DNA of 64,000 nt, taken from assembly GCF_000002985.6 (NCBI RefSeq), contig NC_003281.10, positions 13,640,001 through 13,704,000 on the forward strand, in the 5' to 3' direction. Positions within the stretch are counted from its first letter, which is position 1. Every line of letters starts with the position of its first letter. The notes below the pieces were generated by a model. It ran no database searches. It saw only the letters and a list, made by a program, of their open reading frames with translations, and was not told where the DNA came from. The translations under genes and the position numbers were made by a program. Below, in pieces: positions 34,917 to 52,097 of the stretch. The DNA comes from Caenorhabditis elegans (Eukaryota > Nematoda > Chromadorea > Rhabditida > Rhabditidae).

Positions 34917-37900
34917 TCATTTATAGTCCTGTTCCATTTTTTCCAAGTAGGCTTTTGCGTCCTCTGGAATTGCCCCCTTCAAATCGCCGCCACACATATA
35001 GCAGTTCTCATTTAAAATCGATAATTTTCTGAACTCCGAATAAAATCCTGGCATTTCACAATGGGGGCATCGGGAGAAGTCGCTGGCGACTATGTGACGG
35101 CCCTGTAATGCAAGTTTTTTAAAGTTTTGTGTCTAAAATGAGATGGTAATTTGATAGTTTATTTCAAAGTTTCTTGAGATTTATTTTTGAATTTTTTAAA
35201 CAAATTTTCAATATGGAGACATTATTAAAACCGTAATTTAAACAAATTTCAACATTTTTTCAAAACAATTTCAAAGAAAAACATGATTTAAATGATTTAA
35301 AAAATTAAAGGATTAAAGGACGATCCGTTCATCAAGTGCTATGGATATGGGATTTAGGTACACTACCTGGTGGTGCTTCCACTGGGCTATAATTTAAGCT
35401 TTTTTTCGACTTTTCGATTTTCTAAACGTGGAGTAGCGCCAGTGGGGATATTGTCTAAATACACTTATAATGATTCAAAACGACAGAGTATCATAATAAA
35501 ACACTCCAGAAAAATTTCATATTTTCCATAATTTCCGGTCAAAGTTTTGGCAAATTGCCAAAATTCTGAAAAATATGTCACTTTTTGACAGTAAATAAAA
35601 AAATTTCAAGAATTTTTTGAAAAGTTTTATTATGATATTAGGCCATTTTGACACCATGTTTACAATTTTCCAATTTTTTCAAATTTGTAAACAAAATTTT
35701 TCAGAGTCAAAATTCACTTGACTTACCGTAAGAATACAGTACGGCACGAGACTCTTGCAATTATCACAGCTCATCGCGTAAGCAGGCATTAAGTCATCAC
35801 ATATTGGACATGGGGTGTTCTCCTCAACCAAATCTTTTTGATTTCCACCTTTTCTCACTATATCTTCAATCTTTTTTTTGTATTTTTCGTGAATTTTTGG
35901 ACGATACTCGGGAGTCATCAGTTGAGCCGCAAATTTGTGAGCTGATTTTTTGAGATTTGCTTGTGTGCAAATAACAACTGATGAGGTTAGGATTGGGACA
36001 ACATCTGGAATTTTTTATAAAGTGAATGTGAATTTCCAGTCAAAATGTTTCGGATCGTAAGAATTAGAAGTTTGGGGCAAATTTATTTTGAACGATTAAT
36101 ATTCGTACTTCTCCTAATTAATATGCCCCGCTGGATTTTTGCAGAAATAATAATATGCCCCGCTGGATTTTTGCAGAAAGTTTAAATGTTTTTCGACAAC
36201 TTCAAGGCAACCATTATTTAAAAAAAAACAAAAAAGGTTTTTTTTAACTTACGCGTCGGGAACCTCTGTATCTCTCCACAAGTTCTAATAAGCAGCCTGG
36301 CAGCCAACAAAGTCTCCTTCCGATTGATCAACGCTTTCACTATAATATAAGAGTGTATCGCCATCAAACTTTTGTTCATATCCAACGGAATTCTCATCAT
36401 CTTCTCCCGCAACTGCTGATGCATCTGGAACAAGAGATCTCTGGCGATTCGATAGTTTCCCTTAGCCTGATGTATTTGTGCAACAACTACAGCAGTTTGA
36501 GCAGCGTCTTTTGTCCTTCCAAGCCCAACGTAAAGCCTGAACAGTTGGGCGGGATCTTTCACGTTTCCATCTTCCCCGAGTAGAAACTTCACAAGCTTAT
36601 TATTCAGTGTCTTATCCTTTGATTTAATCCCACAGTCGACTGCAAGAGCCACACAGTTTTCATCATCTCCATTTTTGAACAGAAGATTTATTGCATTATT
36701 GTATTGGCCGGCTTGTGTGTAGAATTTCGCTGCCATGAACATATCATTGACTCTGTTGTAATATTCGGCGAGTTCCAAAGCTTGACTTATATTCCCGTGT
36801 TGCTCAATAGCTTTGGCATATTCTCGCACAGCATTGTTCTTTTCGGCAAGTTCAAAAGCTTCCTGCACACATTGAGACATTACCAAAAACTGGATGGCTG
36901 AATTATAGTCGCCGAGTTTCACGAAGAACTTGGCAACCAGCTTGGCTCCTTCGATGCTCCGACTCTCCCGGACCACACGGACAGCCTCGTCGGGGTCGTT
37001 TAGCGGGTCGAGCAAGAGACGCACTTGGTTGTCGTAGTCACGTCCTGTTTCGTAGCACTGCAAAAGGGGGAATTGGAGAAATATTTCCAATAGATTTTTT
37101 ACAAATTTTGACTTGGCTTCAAAATTTCAAGAAATTCAGAAATACATTTAAAACCGGTTGTCAGTAATTGCTGAACAGTTTCCGAAAACCAAGTTCCTCA
37201 CTGAAAATTTTGATGTCGAAAATTATTGAACCCCATAAAAATTCCCATGCTGGAAAATCTGATTTTTCTTTAAAATTGGTTGCCAATTAGGCAAAAGAAA
37301 TTGAAAAAAATTGGTGTCATTTTCCAATTTTTCAATTTTTTCGATTTTTTTATGGTTAATTTTCTTTATGGTTAATTTTCTGAACTTTTTTTTTCGATTT
37401 TTCGATTTTCCAGAGAATCGAAAAATCAAAAATTTTCGTTTTTCGATTTTCAATTTTTAGATTTTTCGATTTTCACTGAAAAACATCGAAAAATCGAAAA
37501 AATCGAAAAACGGACATTTTTCGTTTTTCGATTGTCTGAGGAAATCAAAAACCGACACTCTTGATGCCGAAATAACTGCAAAAGTAACAAATTTCTAAAG
37601 ATAATTCTTGGTAGTTCTCGAAATCTCTGCGAATTCCCAAAAACACCTAACAATAAATTTACATTATCTGCTCAAAACCAACCTTAACTGCAACCTTATA
37701 CTTCTTCTCCTTCTCCATAATCTTCCCGTACTGAATATGAATTTTAGGGCTCTTCACGTGATCTAGGAGCTCGCCGACTTTTGCCCACGCGTTTGCTTTT
37801 AGACAAACCGCTGCCGCACGATCGTAGAATAAACCAACTTCGTAGAGCTGAGCAGCTTCTGTGTATTGCTGGAAAATTATCGGAGTTTCGATATCCATTA

Positions 37901-40900
37901 AAAAGTCAAGTCGCTCTAACTATTTTCACAACGTTTTCAAAAAAAAAAGTTCTACTTTTTACAAAACCGCCTAGTTTCGCCAAGTGATTTTTAGCAGGCG
38001 ACATTTTATAGGACTTTTTGACTATCATTTAGTTGGGTAAAACTGTTTTACCAAACTTCCTACATTCCAAGTTATACCTTCATTTGTTCCAGAATAATCG
38101 CACAATCCCTCTTGACAACTCGTCCTTCCAACTGTTTTGCCAGCTGAACTCCACGTCTCAAATCTCCTGTTTTTATAGCCATTCTCGCAATTCCAGACTG
38201 ACAAATTTCGTTGTGTTCTTGAAGTTCTGGTAAATTCTGCGGATTCTCCATAACCCCTTTTTCGTAGTTGGCGAGCGAGTTCGCGTGGTCCCCACTGAAA
38301 AAAAGGTTCTAAATGGCAGATACCTCACAGATGGCTGGGGTGATGAAATCGGACGATGCAGATTTGTTGACTTGATATTATCTTATTTAGTGTATTAAAC
38401 AAATGTTAGCAATTTTTTTCATATATCAAAAAATTGCTTGAACTAACGTTAACTCCAACTCCTGTGCGTATTCCTTTGACAAATACGGAATTTCCTTGGG
38501 ATTCATAGTTTCCGCCAACACCAAGGCTTTTGGCCATTCCAGAAGATCACGGCGCATCTGAAAATGTATTTTTTAGCTCAAGGAATACCGCTTACCACGC
38601 GACATTGTGTGAAAATTTTGTAAAAAAGTAAAACCAATTATGACATAATTTTTACAAACATTCAGAGCTTCCATTGGCCGTGAGGACTCTAAATACAACT
38701 GCTCCGCGTCGTCGTATCGGCTCAAAATTGTGTAAATTTGGGCGTGGAGCAAGTTTTTCTCTTCGATCGTTTCGATGAGCTCCAACGCGGTGACCATTGC
38801 TGCGTCTCCAATTTCCCGGAATATTTTGATCGCTGAAAAGTATCTTCATTTTTTTCGATTTTCCGACGATATTTCACAAAATATAGTGATTTTCAATATA
38901 TTCAAAAAAGTCTTATCACTTTTTTCTGGGCACCGTGCTCCAGACCCAAAATGATTCATCATTTTTCAAAAGCTTCTAATCAATTTCTTATCAGTTTTGT
39001 ACACGACACATCTCATACACAATCGTTATGAAATTATTTTTGAGTGAAAACTATTTCTATTGCGATTTTATTATTCCTTTTTGAACTTTAAATTTTTTGT
39101 AATAAAAATATTTCAAATTTCTTTTAAATAGTGGTTGTTAATTTTTTTTCAATAAAATTTTTTTTTCGAAATGTTTACTCCGCCCATCTTCTTAGGTCTT
39201 ACCCATTCCAACATCGGAATCCAAAAGTGCAGCCATTGCAAACTGATTCCAATGAGATCCGTCATTTGAGTGAATGCATATTTTCCACGCTGTGGACCAT
39301 CTGGAAGTTTTGTAGTTGTTTTTAAAGTTATACATATAATATATCAGCATATGAAATTTTTAAATAAAGTTGTTTTCTAACTGTTCCCAATATTCTTAAA
39401 TCCCATTGAACAGAATTTCATTTTCAAAACCCTGATATTTTCAGGAAATGCCTCGATTTGTATATTTTTGTTTTGCATTAATAGCTTTACTACCAATCTC
39501 ATGGACAATGGACGGAATTCTGATAACTGACGTGGAAATCCACGTGGATGTTTGTCAAATATCGTGTAAAGCGAGTAATACGGCTAGCCTATTGGTAAGT
39601 ACCGTAATTCAAAAAAAAATAATTTCAAACAAAAAATGCATTTCAAAAACTCGAAAAATGCGTGGAGTCCAACGAAAAGCCTGAACATTGCCGAGTTTGT
39701 GTTTTTGAAGAAAAATACAATTTTCATATTCTAAATATATATGTGGCAGAAAATTGATTTTAGTTTAAATTTTTTTTTCAAAATAATGTGAAGTAAAGTT
39801 AAAACTTTACTACAAACTGTGCCTCAAAATTCAATTTTTCATTCAAAAATTATTCTGCAGCGAAATTTAAATTAAAATCTCTAGATGTGTTGAATATTTT
39901 AACGGAAAATTTAAATATATTTATTTTTAAATTTTGGTGCAAAATTAAAATTCTATGTTTTCAAGGCTTAGCGGCAAATTCAATTTTTTGTTGGTAATTT
40001 GGCTGGAAAATTATACTTTTAATTTTGAAAAAAATTGACAGTAAACTTAACATTTTAATACCACAATTTCCACATTTTTAAACATTTTTCCAATTGGCAA
40101 ATTCACAGATAAACGATGCTCCCTTCACCCCAATGTGCAACTCTGCGGGAGATCAAATATTTTTCACATATAACGGAACTGCCGCAATTTCGGACCTTAA
40201 AAATGTGACATTTATATTGGAGGTCACAACTGACACTAAAAACTGCACGTTTACCGCTAATTACACCGGATACTTCACTCCGGATCCCAAGAGCAAGCCA
40301 TTTCAGTTAGGATTCGCAAGTGCCACGTTGAACCGAGATATGGGAAAGGTAACGAAAACAATCATGGAAGATTCGGGGGAGATGGTGGAACAAGATTTCA
40401 GTAATTCAAGCGCAGTGCCAACGCCGGCATCAACCACGCCGTTACCTCAATCAACAGTTGCACATTTGACGGTAAGCGCACAATTTTTTAAAGCCGAGAT
40501 TTTCATTTCCAGACGCATTTTGTACTACAAAAAGTTATTAAAGGTGGAGTAGCACCAGTGGGGATTTCGTCTAAATACTGATCTAAAACAACCAAATATC
40601 ATAATAAAACAGTCTAAAACTTTTTAGATTTTTCTTAATTCTCGGTCGAAGTTTTGGAAAACTCCTAAAATATTTTTTTTTAAAAAGAGCTTTTGAGGAG
40701 ATCCGAAGCAATGTCGCATGTTCCGACCTCTACAATGTTTCAATACGAATAATTGAAACAAAATTACAGAATAAAAAATGTAGAAAAAAGTGTTTTGGTA
40801 GACTTCCAAAATTATGAATGACAAAAACTGAGTAATTGCCACTTTTTGAAAGTAAATAAAAAAAATTTGAAAACATTTTTGAAAAGTTTTATTATGATAT

Positions 40901-43900
40901 TCGGTCATTTTGGCACCATATGAGTAGTTTTGAACAACCTCCCCACTACTCCACCTTTAAAAGAAAGGCGAGGTCTATACCGTGCCTACCGATCTTTTTT
41001 TTAGTCGGATCACGGGGTTCTAGCCTTCCTCATTGAATTTTTCGCGCTCCATTGACAATCGCCCGCCGGACAACGCGTGGGAAAGTCGTGTAATCCACAC
41101 GGACAACTGTTGATTCATGTTTAAAAAAATTATTGTTTAGTTTCTCAGCCAACTTTCCCTAAAATTCAGATTGCTTACGTCCACTTACAATACGAAGAAA
41201 CAAAGACGGTTGTGAATAAAAATGGCGGAGCGGTTGCCGTTGCAGTCATCGAAGGCATCGCCTTGATTGCTATACTTGCATTTTTGGGGTATCGAACTAT
41301 GGTGAACCATAAATTGCAAAATTCAACAAGGACTAATGGATTGTATGGATATGATAATAATAATAGCTCGCGAAGTGAGTAAAAATATAATTTTGGGGGA
41401 AAAAATTAGAAAAAAGCAATTGAGAAAAAAAATTCGCAGCTTTTTTGGTTAAATGCCCCTGAAAAATGTTCCAGATATTCATGGTGGCTTGTGTTTAATA
41501 TTTGGACAAATTTCGTGCAAAATTTAAATTTTGTGAAAACTTTCCAGCAATATCGATCTAGCAAGTTCAAAGCAAAATTGATTTTTTTTAAAATTTTTAT
41601 AAGATATCGAGACACCAAAAGTATTTGTAAAAAATCAGAATATTTCGTGAAGGAGTCGAAATTTTTCTAGCAGCCAAATTAGCTTTTTTCCGAATTCTGT
41701 GAATAATACATTTTGGTGAAATATTATAGTGTTGTGAATAAAATATTTACATGCTAACAGAAAATTTGGAAAAAAGGTAGAATTATTCGAAAATTTAGAA
41801 AACCGTTCAATTGATGTAAAAACAATTTCCCTTCGATTTTCCAGAGATTTTCAAATTTTATAGAATACGATGGAAAATCAGGGAATAATTAACCGTGACA
41901 AAGTATATATATATATATTTTTTTTTTGTTGCAGTTACAGTACCAGATGCTATGCGAATGAGTGATATTCCACCACCACGGGACCCGATGTATGCCTCAC
42001 CTCCAACGCCACTGTCGCAGCCGACGCCGGCAAGGAATACGGTAATGACAACTCAAGAACTCGTGGTCCCGACGGCGAATTCATCGGTAAGCCTTTGAAA
42101 TATATCGCTAAAAATTTTTTCACACTTTTCAAAATTGCACCGAGGTTTTTCAAAAAACAAACTTTTTTTTGGTTTCCTGCCAAAAGTTTACAAAAAAATT
42201 TTAACCAAAAAATGAAATCCTGAGGTATTTGAAAAGGGGGAAACTTGGTTTCAATAGTTTTTTGTTCTACAAATCTGTTTTGGGTATTCCAGGCCGCACA
42301 ACCTTCAACAACCTCAAATGGGCAATTCAATGACCCCTTCGCTACATTGGAAAGCTGGTAATACACCCATAACTTCTTTATTTTTATTCCAATAATATGA
42401 TTTTGAAAAACTATTAATCTTACCTGTGCATCAATAAAGATCTTGTGAGTATATCATCGATCACAGTCTCCGATTTGTCTGAAATAACCGATTCCGTCTT
42501 ATGAGAGTCCAAAAGTACCGAAGAGAGTTTTCCATTTGACATGAGACATGTTACTATTCCCTTATTCAGTGACAAGGGAACATAGGCGTGAGGTAGGCGT
42601 GTCGCGCTAACGTAGATCACAGATTCTCCTTGAATATGCTGTTTGCTCAGAAGAAACACGTAAATATTCTGAGAGTCAAATACGGCAAAGGTGTTTTTGT
42701 CGATTGTAAATGTCTCCCATATTGCTCCTTTGTACTGGAAAATTCAAAATTTCTTTGTGGAGAAAAATGTGCGCACATCGTAACAATGGGCCGACGATCT
42801 TCTAGAATTCAAAGATTTACTTCCGGGGTTTCATATTTCAATTTTATATCAGGCAAATATTGACTTTTTTCTATTCGGAGCTATAATTATAAAGTTAGAA
42901 TTGAAACAAATTGAATATTTGAAAAATTGCGCAAGTGTTAAAGAAAATGGGGGAGTATATTTTTGGTCATGTGAGGTTTTTCATATGACTTACATGAGCA
43001 CTGGATCCCACTGAAGGGAGCCTGAAGACTTCATCGTCAACTGCGCTGAAAAGTGTCAAAATTTATTCGCGTTGCTTCAGATTTTATGAAATCTGCAGCT
43101 TCTTTTCTTTTAAAGGTTCTTACGAATAAATCATAGCTTCTAGTCTGTCGTCGAAGCAGCAGCACACGACATTTGTCGGATGCGGGAATATGGAGCGAAC
43201 TGGAACCACGTGACGATATTCACTGACTATAGCCCATTCTGATAGTGAAAAGTACACAATGTAGTTGTTCTGTAATATTTCTTACTGAATAGCTGAAAAA
43301 TTCGTTTTTTTTTCAATTTGTTTAATTTGTCAATTGCGTATTTTCTTGCTCTCATTTTTAATATCCTTTTTGCTTTCAATCTTCCAAATCGAATATTATT
43401 TAAATAACAATTAAAAACTTGCGCGTCAGTTTAAATGCCTTACAGTAATTTGTGTGCATACACCGCCGCGCAACATGCACAGCGGCGCCTAATTTTATAA
43501 ATTTTAGTTTTGAATTTTAGTTTTTTTCTTTTTGTTGCCATTTTCAAGCTTTTTCTCAAAATTTCTAGAAAATGTTAGCTTCGTAAATCAAAATATCAGT
43601 TTAACACTCACGCTCGTCGTAAAAATCAGAAAATTTTCGGTCAAAGCGTAAGAGTAGAGCGTCGCGTTGCGGTTCGCTTCGGGAAACTCAATTGATACGT
43701 TATCCTCGGAATTTCGGATTCGATGCAGGCGGAGCCTGCTCCCAAAGTTGACAGCAGCGTACATGTAGTTTAGCTGGATGTTTGTGACCGTGGAGAGGTA
43801 CTCGACGCGATTGATGGGCTCCGCGGCAACTATGGTCGCTGAAAAGAGGGAGTTCTGCTTTAAAGCGAGATTTTAGGACGTAAAGTGTATAATTAAGTTA

Positions 43901-46445
43901 AAAAACGAGGGAAAATAAAAAATTTCGCAAAAATCAGATGTTTCTAAAATTTTGTTTTCGAGGTGCTGAAAAGTTGTCGATTTTCCGACTATTAGCTTGC
44001 ATGATGTCTTTTGATGGAATATTCCAAAGCGGAACTCTTGAAACCTGTCATGAAATCCCTAATTTTTCGAATTTCCGCCAAAAATCTAAATTTTTCTTAC
44101 GTTTCTCTGCAGCCGATTGAGTGGACTGCAGCTGTTGGGCAGCTTGCATCTGCGCAGGTGTATGATAATCATAGAAAAACACGGTATTATTATTGGCGAC
44201 CGCCAAATTCAACGGCCCCAATCCCATAACAGTTGGTTCAATATTGAGCTCCAAAGTCGATGAGCCCTTTTTCTCGACTTCCGCCACCACAGTCACTTGT
44301 GTCAAGTTCGTCAGGTAGCAGATAGAGTTGTTGTAGGAAGCGGCAAGCGTTGGCATTTTTGTCACGAATATCGAGAGAACTCCGCTTTGGGACGACACTG
44401 CGACTAGTTGACCGTCTTCGGTCACCTCGATCTCGCTCAGATCTGCAAATTTGTTCGAAAAAATAGCTCAGCTTGCAGTAAAACCAGCTTCTCACTTTTC
44501 TCAGTTTCAATTTCTGTCAGCATAGTAACAGTCGTAAGCTCGTCGAGATCCCGAACTTTGACCCTGAAAATCATGAAATATTATCTGAAATACCGATTCT
44601 TCGTACATGTTGTCTCCGATGGTGAGAAGCTTGTTAAACGAGGTGCTAACAGCAATAGAAGCCAGATATCCACGATATTCGAGGAAACTGACTAGCTCCG
44701 AGCCGATTTCGTTGTTATGTGCCGAAATCGATATTATATAGCCACGGTCAAAGCCGATGAGTATATAACCGTCGTTAAACCACCTATAGGAGTGAATATT
44801 TCCATATTTCTCCTGAAACTGAAGATTCACGGGTTCGTCGAGAGCATTGTAATGCGCGAGCATCAGAATCTTCTTCCCTATAACCACGCTGACCATCGTG
44901 ACACCGCTTCCACCTTTTCCATTCACGGAACCATAATCCATATTTGTGGGCTCTCCGTTTGTCGTCGTTGTGCTCACTGTGGTGCCCTCCAGTGTGGTTA
45001 CTACAAATTTAGGTATTACTTGTATCAATTTTTAATGCCACGTTTTTTCGAGAGTTGGTTTTCATCTTAATATTGTTCTCTTGAAATAAATATAAAATTG
45101 AGGTCAAATTTATTTGGAAAGTTAAAACCTCTTGCAATAATACCCAGTAAATCGGAGGAACTATATTTTCATTCAATTCATTTCTCTGGGTTGACTGTTT
45201 TCAATTTTTTTCCAAAACATGATTTTCGAATATAATTTGAACGGAAATATTCTAACCTGAAAGTGTATTATCGTCACTACAAGAAATTACATAATCCTCC
45301 GGGGTTACTGTAATCTGTGTGACACTTCGTTGATGTTTTCCCATCACGGCTATCCGCCGAGACGTTCGATGATTGTAGACGACGATATTTCCTGCGTTGT
45401 TGCCGATTACCAGTGTAGGAGTACTTGGGGACCATGCAAGACATGTTGGGAGCTCTCTGGAATGAAGCAAGTTTTGGTGTATCACTTTTTAAATCTGAAG
45501 TACGTAGAAATACAACGAAAAATCTGTAATCTTTTGAAAACTCCAAAAAATCTCACAGTTTCAAAATTTTGAAATAATATTTTGTAACCGTATTTAGAAA
45601 ATGCCCCCGTTTTTCAACTCACTTTGAAGAGGTCGCTCCACTCTCAACAGTATCTGTATTCCGCGAGTTCACATCCCATAGATAAATAGTCCCGGTATTT
45701 GCTACGGCAATCGCTAGTACATCACCTTCCTTATCCCAAGCTATGTCGATAAGTTTTCTGGAAGTTGAAAAAAGTGTAAATCACGAAAATCTTCTTTTTT
45801 CTTTACATTTCAAAAAACTCTGAACTCACCCAGTTGGATTCAACGCGTCAATAACATTTCCTTTCTTATCGTAATAGATGACCGTGTTATTGGCGCTGAA
45901 AAGTATAATTTATTGCTTGGAAAAGCTCAGCTTTAAAATGCATTTAAAAAGCTTCAAATTCAGAAATTCCAGAACCGATAATAATAAATTGAGAAATAAT
46001 GATGAAAATTCAAATTTTCAAAAATCTGAACAATCAGCGATTGGCTCCACCCATTTTCAAACCAATCAAGGTCTTTGCAAACGCATTGGTCATGAAGCTC
46101 CCATTTTGGAAAAAAAATCAAACAGGACAATTAGCCAAAATTGAAAATCCTACTTCTAAAAGTTGGCTTTAAATTCTTTCTCGATTTTTTTCGTCTTTTT
46201 TGGAGTTTTTGAATTTTGAATATTTTAAAGAAAAATCTTTAAAAAAGATACTGTTAAAAATAAGAATTAAACAAAAAATAAACAAACCATGCAACAGCTA
46301 CAGTATGCCCATTTGGTCTCCATCGATGAATAATCGGTCCACTTCCGTGCTCTTCTTCGCCTCTTCGATATTGAAGCTGAGCAGAAACACATTTAAATAC
46401 TTCCTGATTTTTTGTGAGAGTACACGGAATTACCTTTAATGACAT
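34917..46445 (-). CDS. dyf-2: Intraflagellar transport protein DYF-2 (WDR19/IFT144)
   Basis: Twenty exons on the minus strand: 46445-46434, 46376-46288, 45895-45830, 45757-45623, 45456-45257, 45000-44607, 44563-44496, 44442-44101, 43838-43612, 43269-43124, 43045-42994, 42734-42424, 39300-39203, 38832-38660, 38557-38448, 38294-38078, 37868-37683, 37057-36253, 36004-35727, 35102-34917. The product is 1364 aa. The N-terminal half carries WD40-type beta-propellers (IAWDKEGDVLAIAVANTG, DYVISCSDDNTL). From about 700, TPR-like helical repeats follow (GDYNSAIQFLVMSQC). A C-terminal CxxC zinc ribbon is seen (C1276/1279/1289/1292). This is the WDR19 layout: an IFT-A subunit for retrograde ciliary transport in sensory neurons. 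An X-box sits 140 bp upstream. The 3.1-kb intron 42423-39301 contains all of sid-2. Confidence 0.95.
35433..35660. repeat. GAGTAGCGCCAGTGGGGAT dispersed repeat, copy 2
   Basis: Begins TGGAGTAGCGCCAGTGGGGATATTG, then ACACTTATAATGATTC, ATCATAATAAAACACTCC and TTTTATTATGATATTAGGCCATTTTG. It lies in the last dyf-2 intron (35103-35726). The same internal strings occur in copies 1 and 3. Confidence 0.75.
36119..36179. repeat. 29-bp tandem duplication, 32-bp period
   Basis: The unit TAATATGCCCCGCTGGATTT followed by TTGCAGAAA occurs at 36119-36147 and identically at 36151-36179, in dyf-2 intron 18 (36252-36005). Each copy ends in a plus-strand TTTTTGCAG, a perfect splice-acceptor look-alike on the strand opposite to dyf-2. 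Confidence 0.95.
37260..37545. repeat. TTTTTCGATTTTTCGATTTTC foldback in dyf-2 intron 17
   Basis: Multiple inverted TTTTTCGA/TCGAAAAA units, for example CGATTTTTCGATTTTC versus GAAAATCGAAAAACG-like complements around 37390-37545. It forms a strongly self-complementary AT-rich intron segment. Confidence 0.65.
39448..42361 (+). CDS. sid-2: SID-2 gut lumen dsRNA uptake receptor
   Basis: Five exons: 39448-39594, 40109-40471, 41170-41374, 41935-42086, 42293-42361, giving 311 aa, the known SID-2 length. Residues 1-20 form a signal peptide (MPRFVYFCFALIALLPISWT). The extracellular domain has paired cysteines and ends in a Ser/Thr/Pro-rich stalk. One transmembrane helix follows (about 190-212, VAVAVIEGIALIAILAFLGY). 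The cytoplasmic tail is proline-rich (DIPPPRDPMYASPP). SID-2 binds environmental dsRNA at the apical intestinal membrane and is needed for feeding RNAi. The whole gene lies on the opposite strand within one dyf-2 intron, with a TTTTCAG acceptor just before the ATG. Intron 2 carries a copy of a dispersed repeat. Confidence 0.97.
40543..40968. repeat. GGAGTAGCACCAGTGGGGAT element with inverted ends (sid-2 intron 2)
   Basis: Starts AAAGGTGGAGTAGCACCAGTGG and ends CCTCCCCACTACTCCACCTTT, giving terminal inverted repeats of about 18 bp (AAAGGTGGAGTAG / CTACTCCACCTTT). Length is about 425 bp. The interior shares CATAATAAAACA and TTTTATTATGATATTCGGTCATTTTGGCACCAT with copies 1 and 2. This is the most complete copy in the window. 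Confidence 0.85.
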
Positions 46446-47268
46446 TTATATGAATGAAGATCTCCGTTGTTTTCGACGTTTGCCACTGCTCCCCTATGAT
46501 TTGTCACTTATGTCACGAGCCTACAAATAATGGTTACAAAAAATGAAGTACAAATCATTGAGCTACCCGAGCCTTTGGGGAGTTGTTGCCTTGGTAACCG
46601 GGCTACACAGTGTGTGTTGAGCACGCAAATTGAGGAAAGAACAGGGGAAGTGGAAGAGGGGATTTGATCATTCCCGGTTTGGGAATAATGACAATTAGTA
46701 GAATTTTCTGGATTCTCGAGAAAAAAAAACAAACCGCAATTTCATCTTTTTATGTGAATATCGAACAAAAATATTTGATAAAATTATTCATTTACACATC
46801 TGGGGCAAATACATTTGTAATGGGAGAGCATTACGGGTACACTAAATTTTGAGAAGTATCTCATAGCGAAAACTACAGTAGTTTTTTTAATTAGTACTGT
46901 AGCACTGCTCCGATTTTATTTTGGTTTTTGGCCATTTATTCCAAGTTTAGCCAAAAAATGCACAAAAATGCCAAAAGGGTATTCTTTTTTTTAATTTTTC
47001 AATATTAAAATTTTTAGAGAAAACTTTATAATCAAATTCCAAAACGACTCCACCTTTAATAACTTCAAATATTAATTTAATTTTAAATTTTAGACTTCAG
47101 AAAATTATTCTTAATTTTTGTTCTAAACAGATTTCCTTTTTAAAATCCTCCTTTTCTCACATGTCACATTTTTCATTGTCATTGCCAACTTCTAACATAT
47201 GACGTTCAATATATTTTTAACGTTTGTTATCTCTTTTCAATATATCTTCTCTAAAAATCAAATTTCAG
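46446..47268. other. dyf-2 / cul-2 divergent intergenic region
   Basis: Holds the dyf-2 promoter with its X-box and presumably part of the cul-2 promoter. A fragment AGCGAAAACTACAGTA (about 46866) matches the arm of the palindrome at 54.7 kb. No coding exon is supported. Confidence 0.6.
46585..46598 (-). promoter_or_regulatory. X-box (DAF-19/RFX site) for dyf-2
   Basis: GTTGCCTTGGTAAC on the plus strand, GTTACCAAGGCAAC on the minus. It is an imperfect palindrome that fits the ciliary X-box consensus GTHNCCATRGHAAC apart from the central AT/AA. It lies 140 bp upstream of the dyf-2 ATG, within the usual window for ciliary genes. DAF-19 drives expression in ciliated sensory neurons. Confidence 0.88.
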
Positions 47269-47396
47269 CTTCTCCACCATATCCCCGAAAATCTTCAGTG
47301 TAACCTCCACAGGAAACCGGTCCGAGGTTCACCGTCCACAGGCAAAACTGGCGTCGAATACACAGCCGACATCGAATCGTACGACACTTGGCCGCC
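47269..47396 (+). other. cul-2: Probable alternative 5' exon of cul-2
   Basis: Bounded by a good acceptor (AAATTTCAG) and donor (GTAAGG). Its frame is open throughout (HHIPENLQC ... ADIESYDTWPP). Joined to the exon at 47731 it reads in frame into the CUL-2 protein (WPP-RPPRPQVMYSLK). It has no in-frame ATG, so it would be a non-initiating 5' exon, translated only with more exons upstream, or 5' UTR. The minus strand is also open here, so coding status is uncertain. Confidence 0.4.
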
Positions 47397-47650
47397 GTAA
47401 GGCAATTTCTGACGACAATTTTCCCGTCGTTGAGCCGATATTGAAGAAAATGTGAGTGCGTCTGCTGCGCATCGATCGATATTATTTGGTTTATGACCCC
47501 TGGTTTCTCATTTTTCGGTTTGAATATTAAATAATTGAACGAATTAAAAAAAGAAAGAATAATTAAAATCACGTGATTCTTTTTATCAATTAAATTTTCG
47601 TGTTTAGTTTTTTAATCCGCATTTCAAAAATTTTCGCTTTTTCCGTAAAA

Positions 47651-52097
<4,447 letters not shown>

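Noticed and set aside
47258..47572. 104-codon open frame on the minus strand upstream of cul-2
   Set aside because: It overlaps the plus-strand exon candidate with better splice sites, and its translation shows no domain. It is treated as the shadow of that exon.
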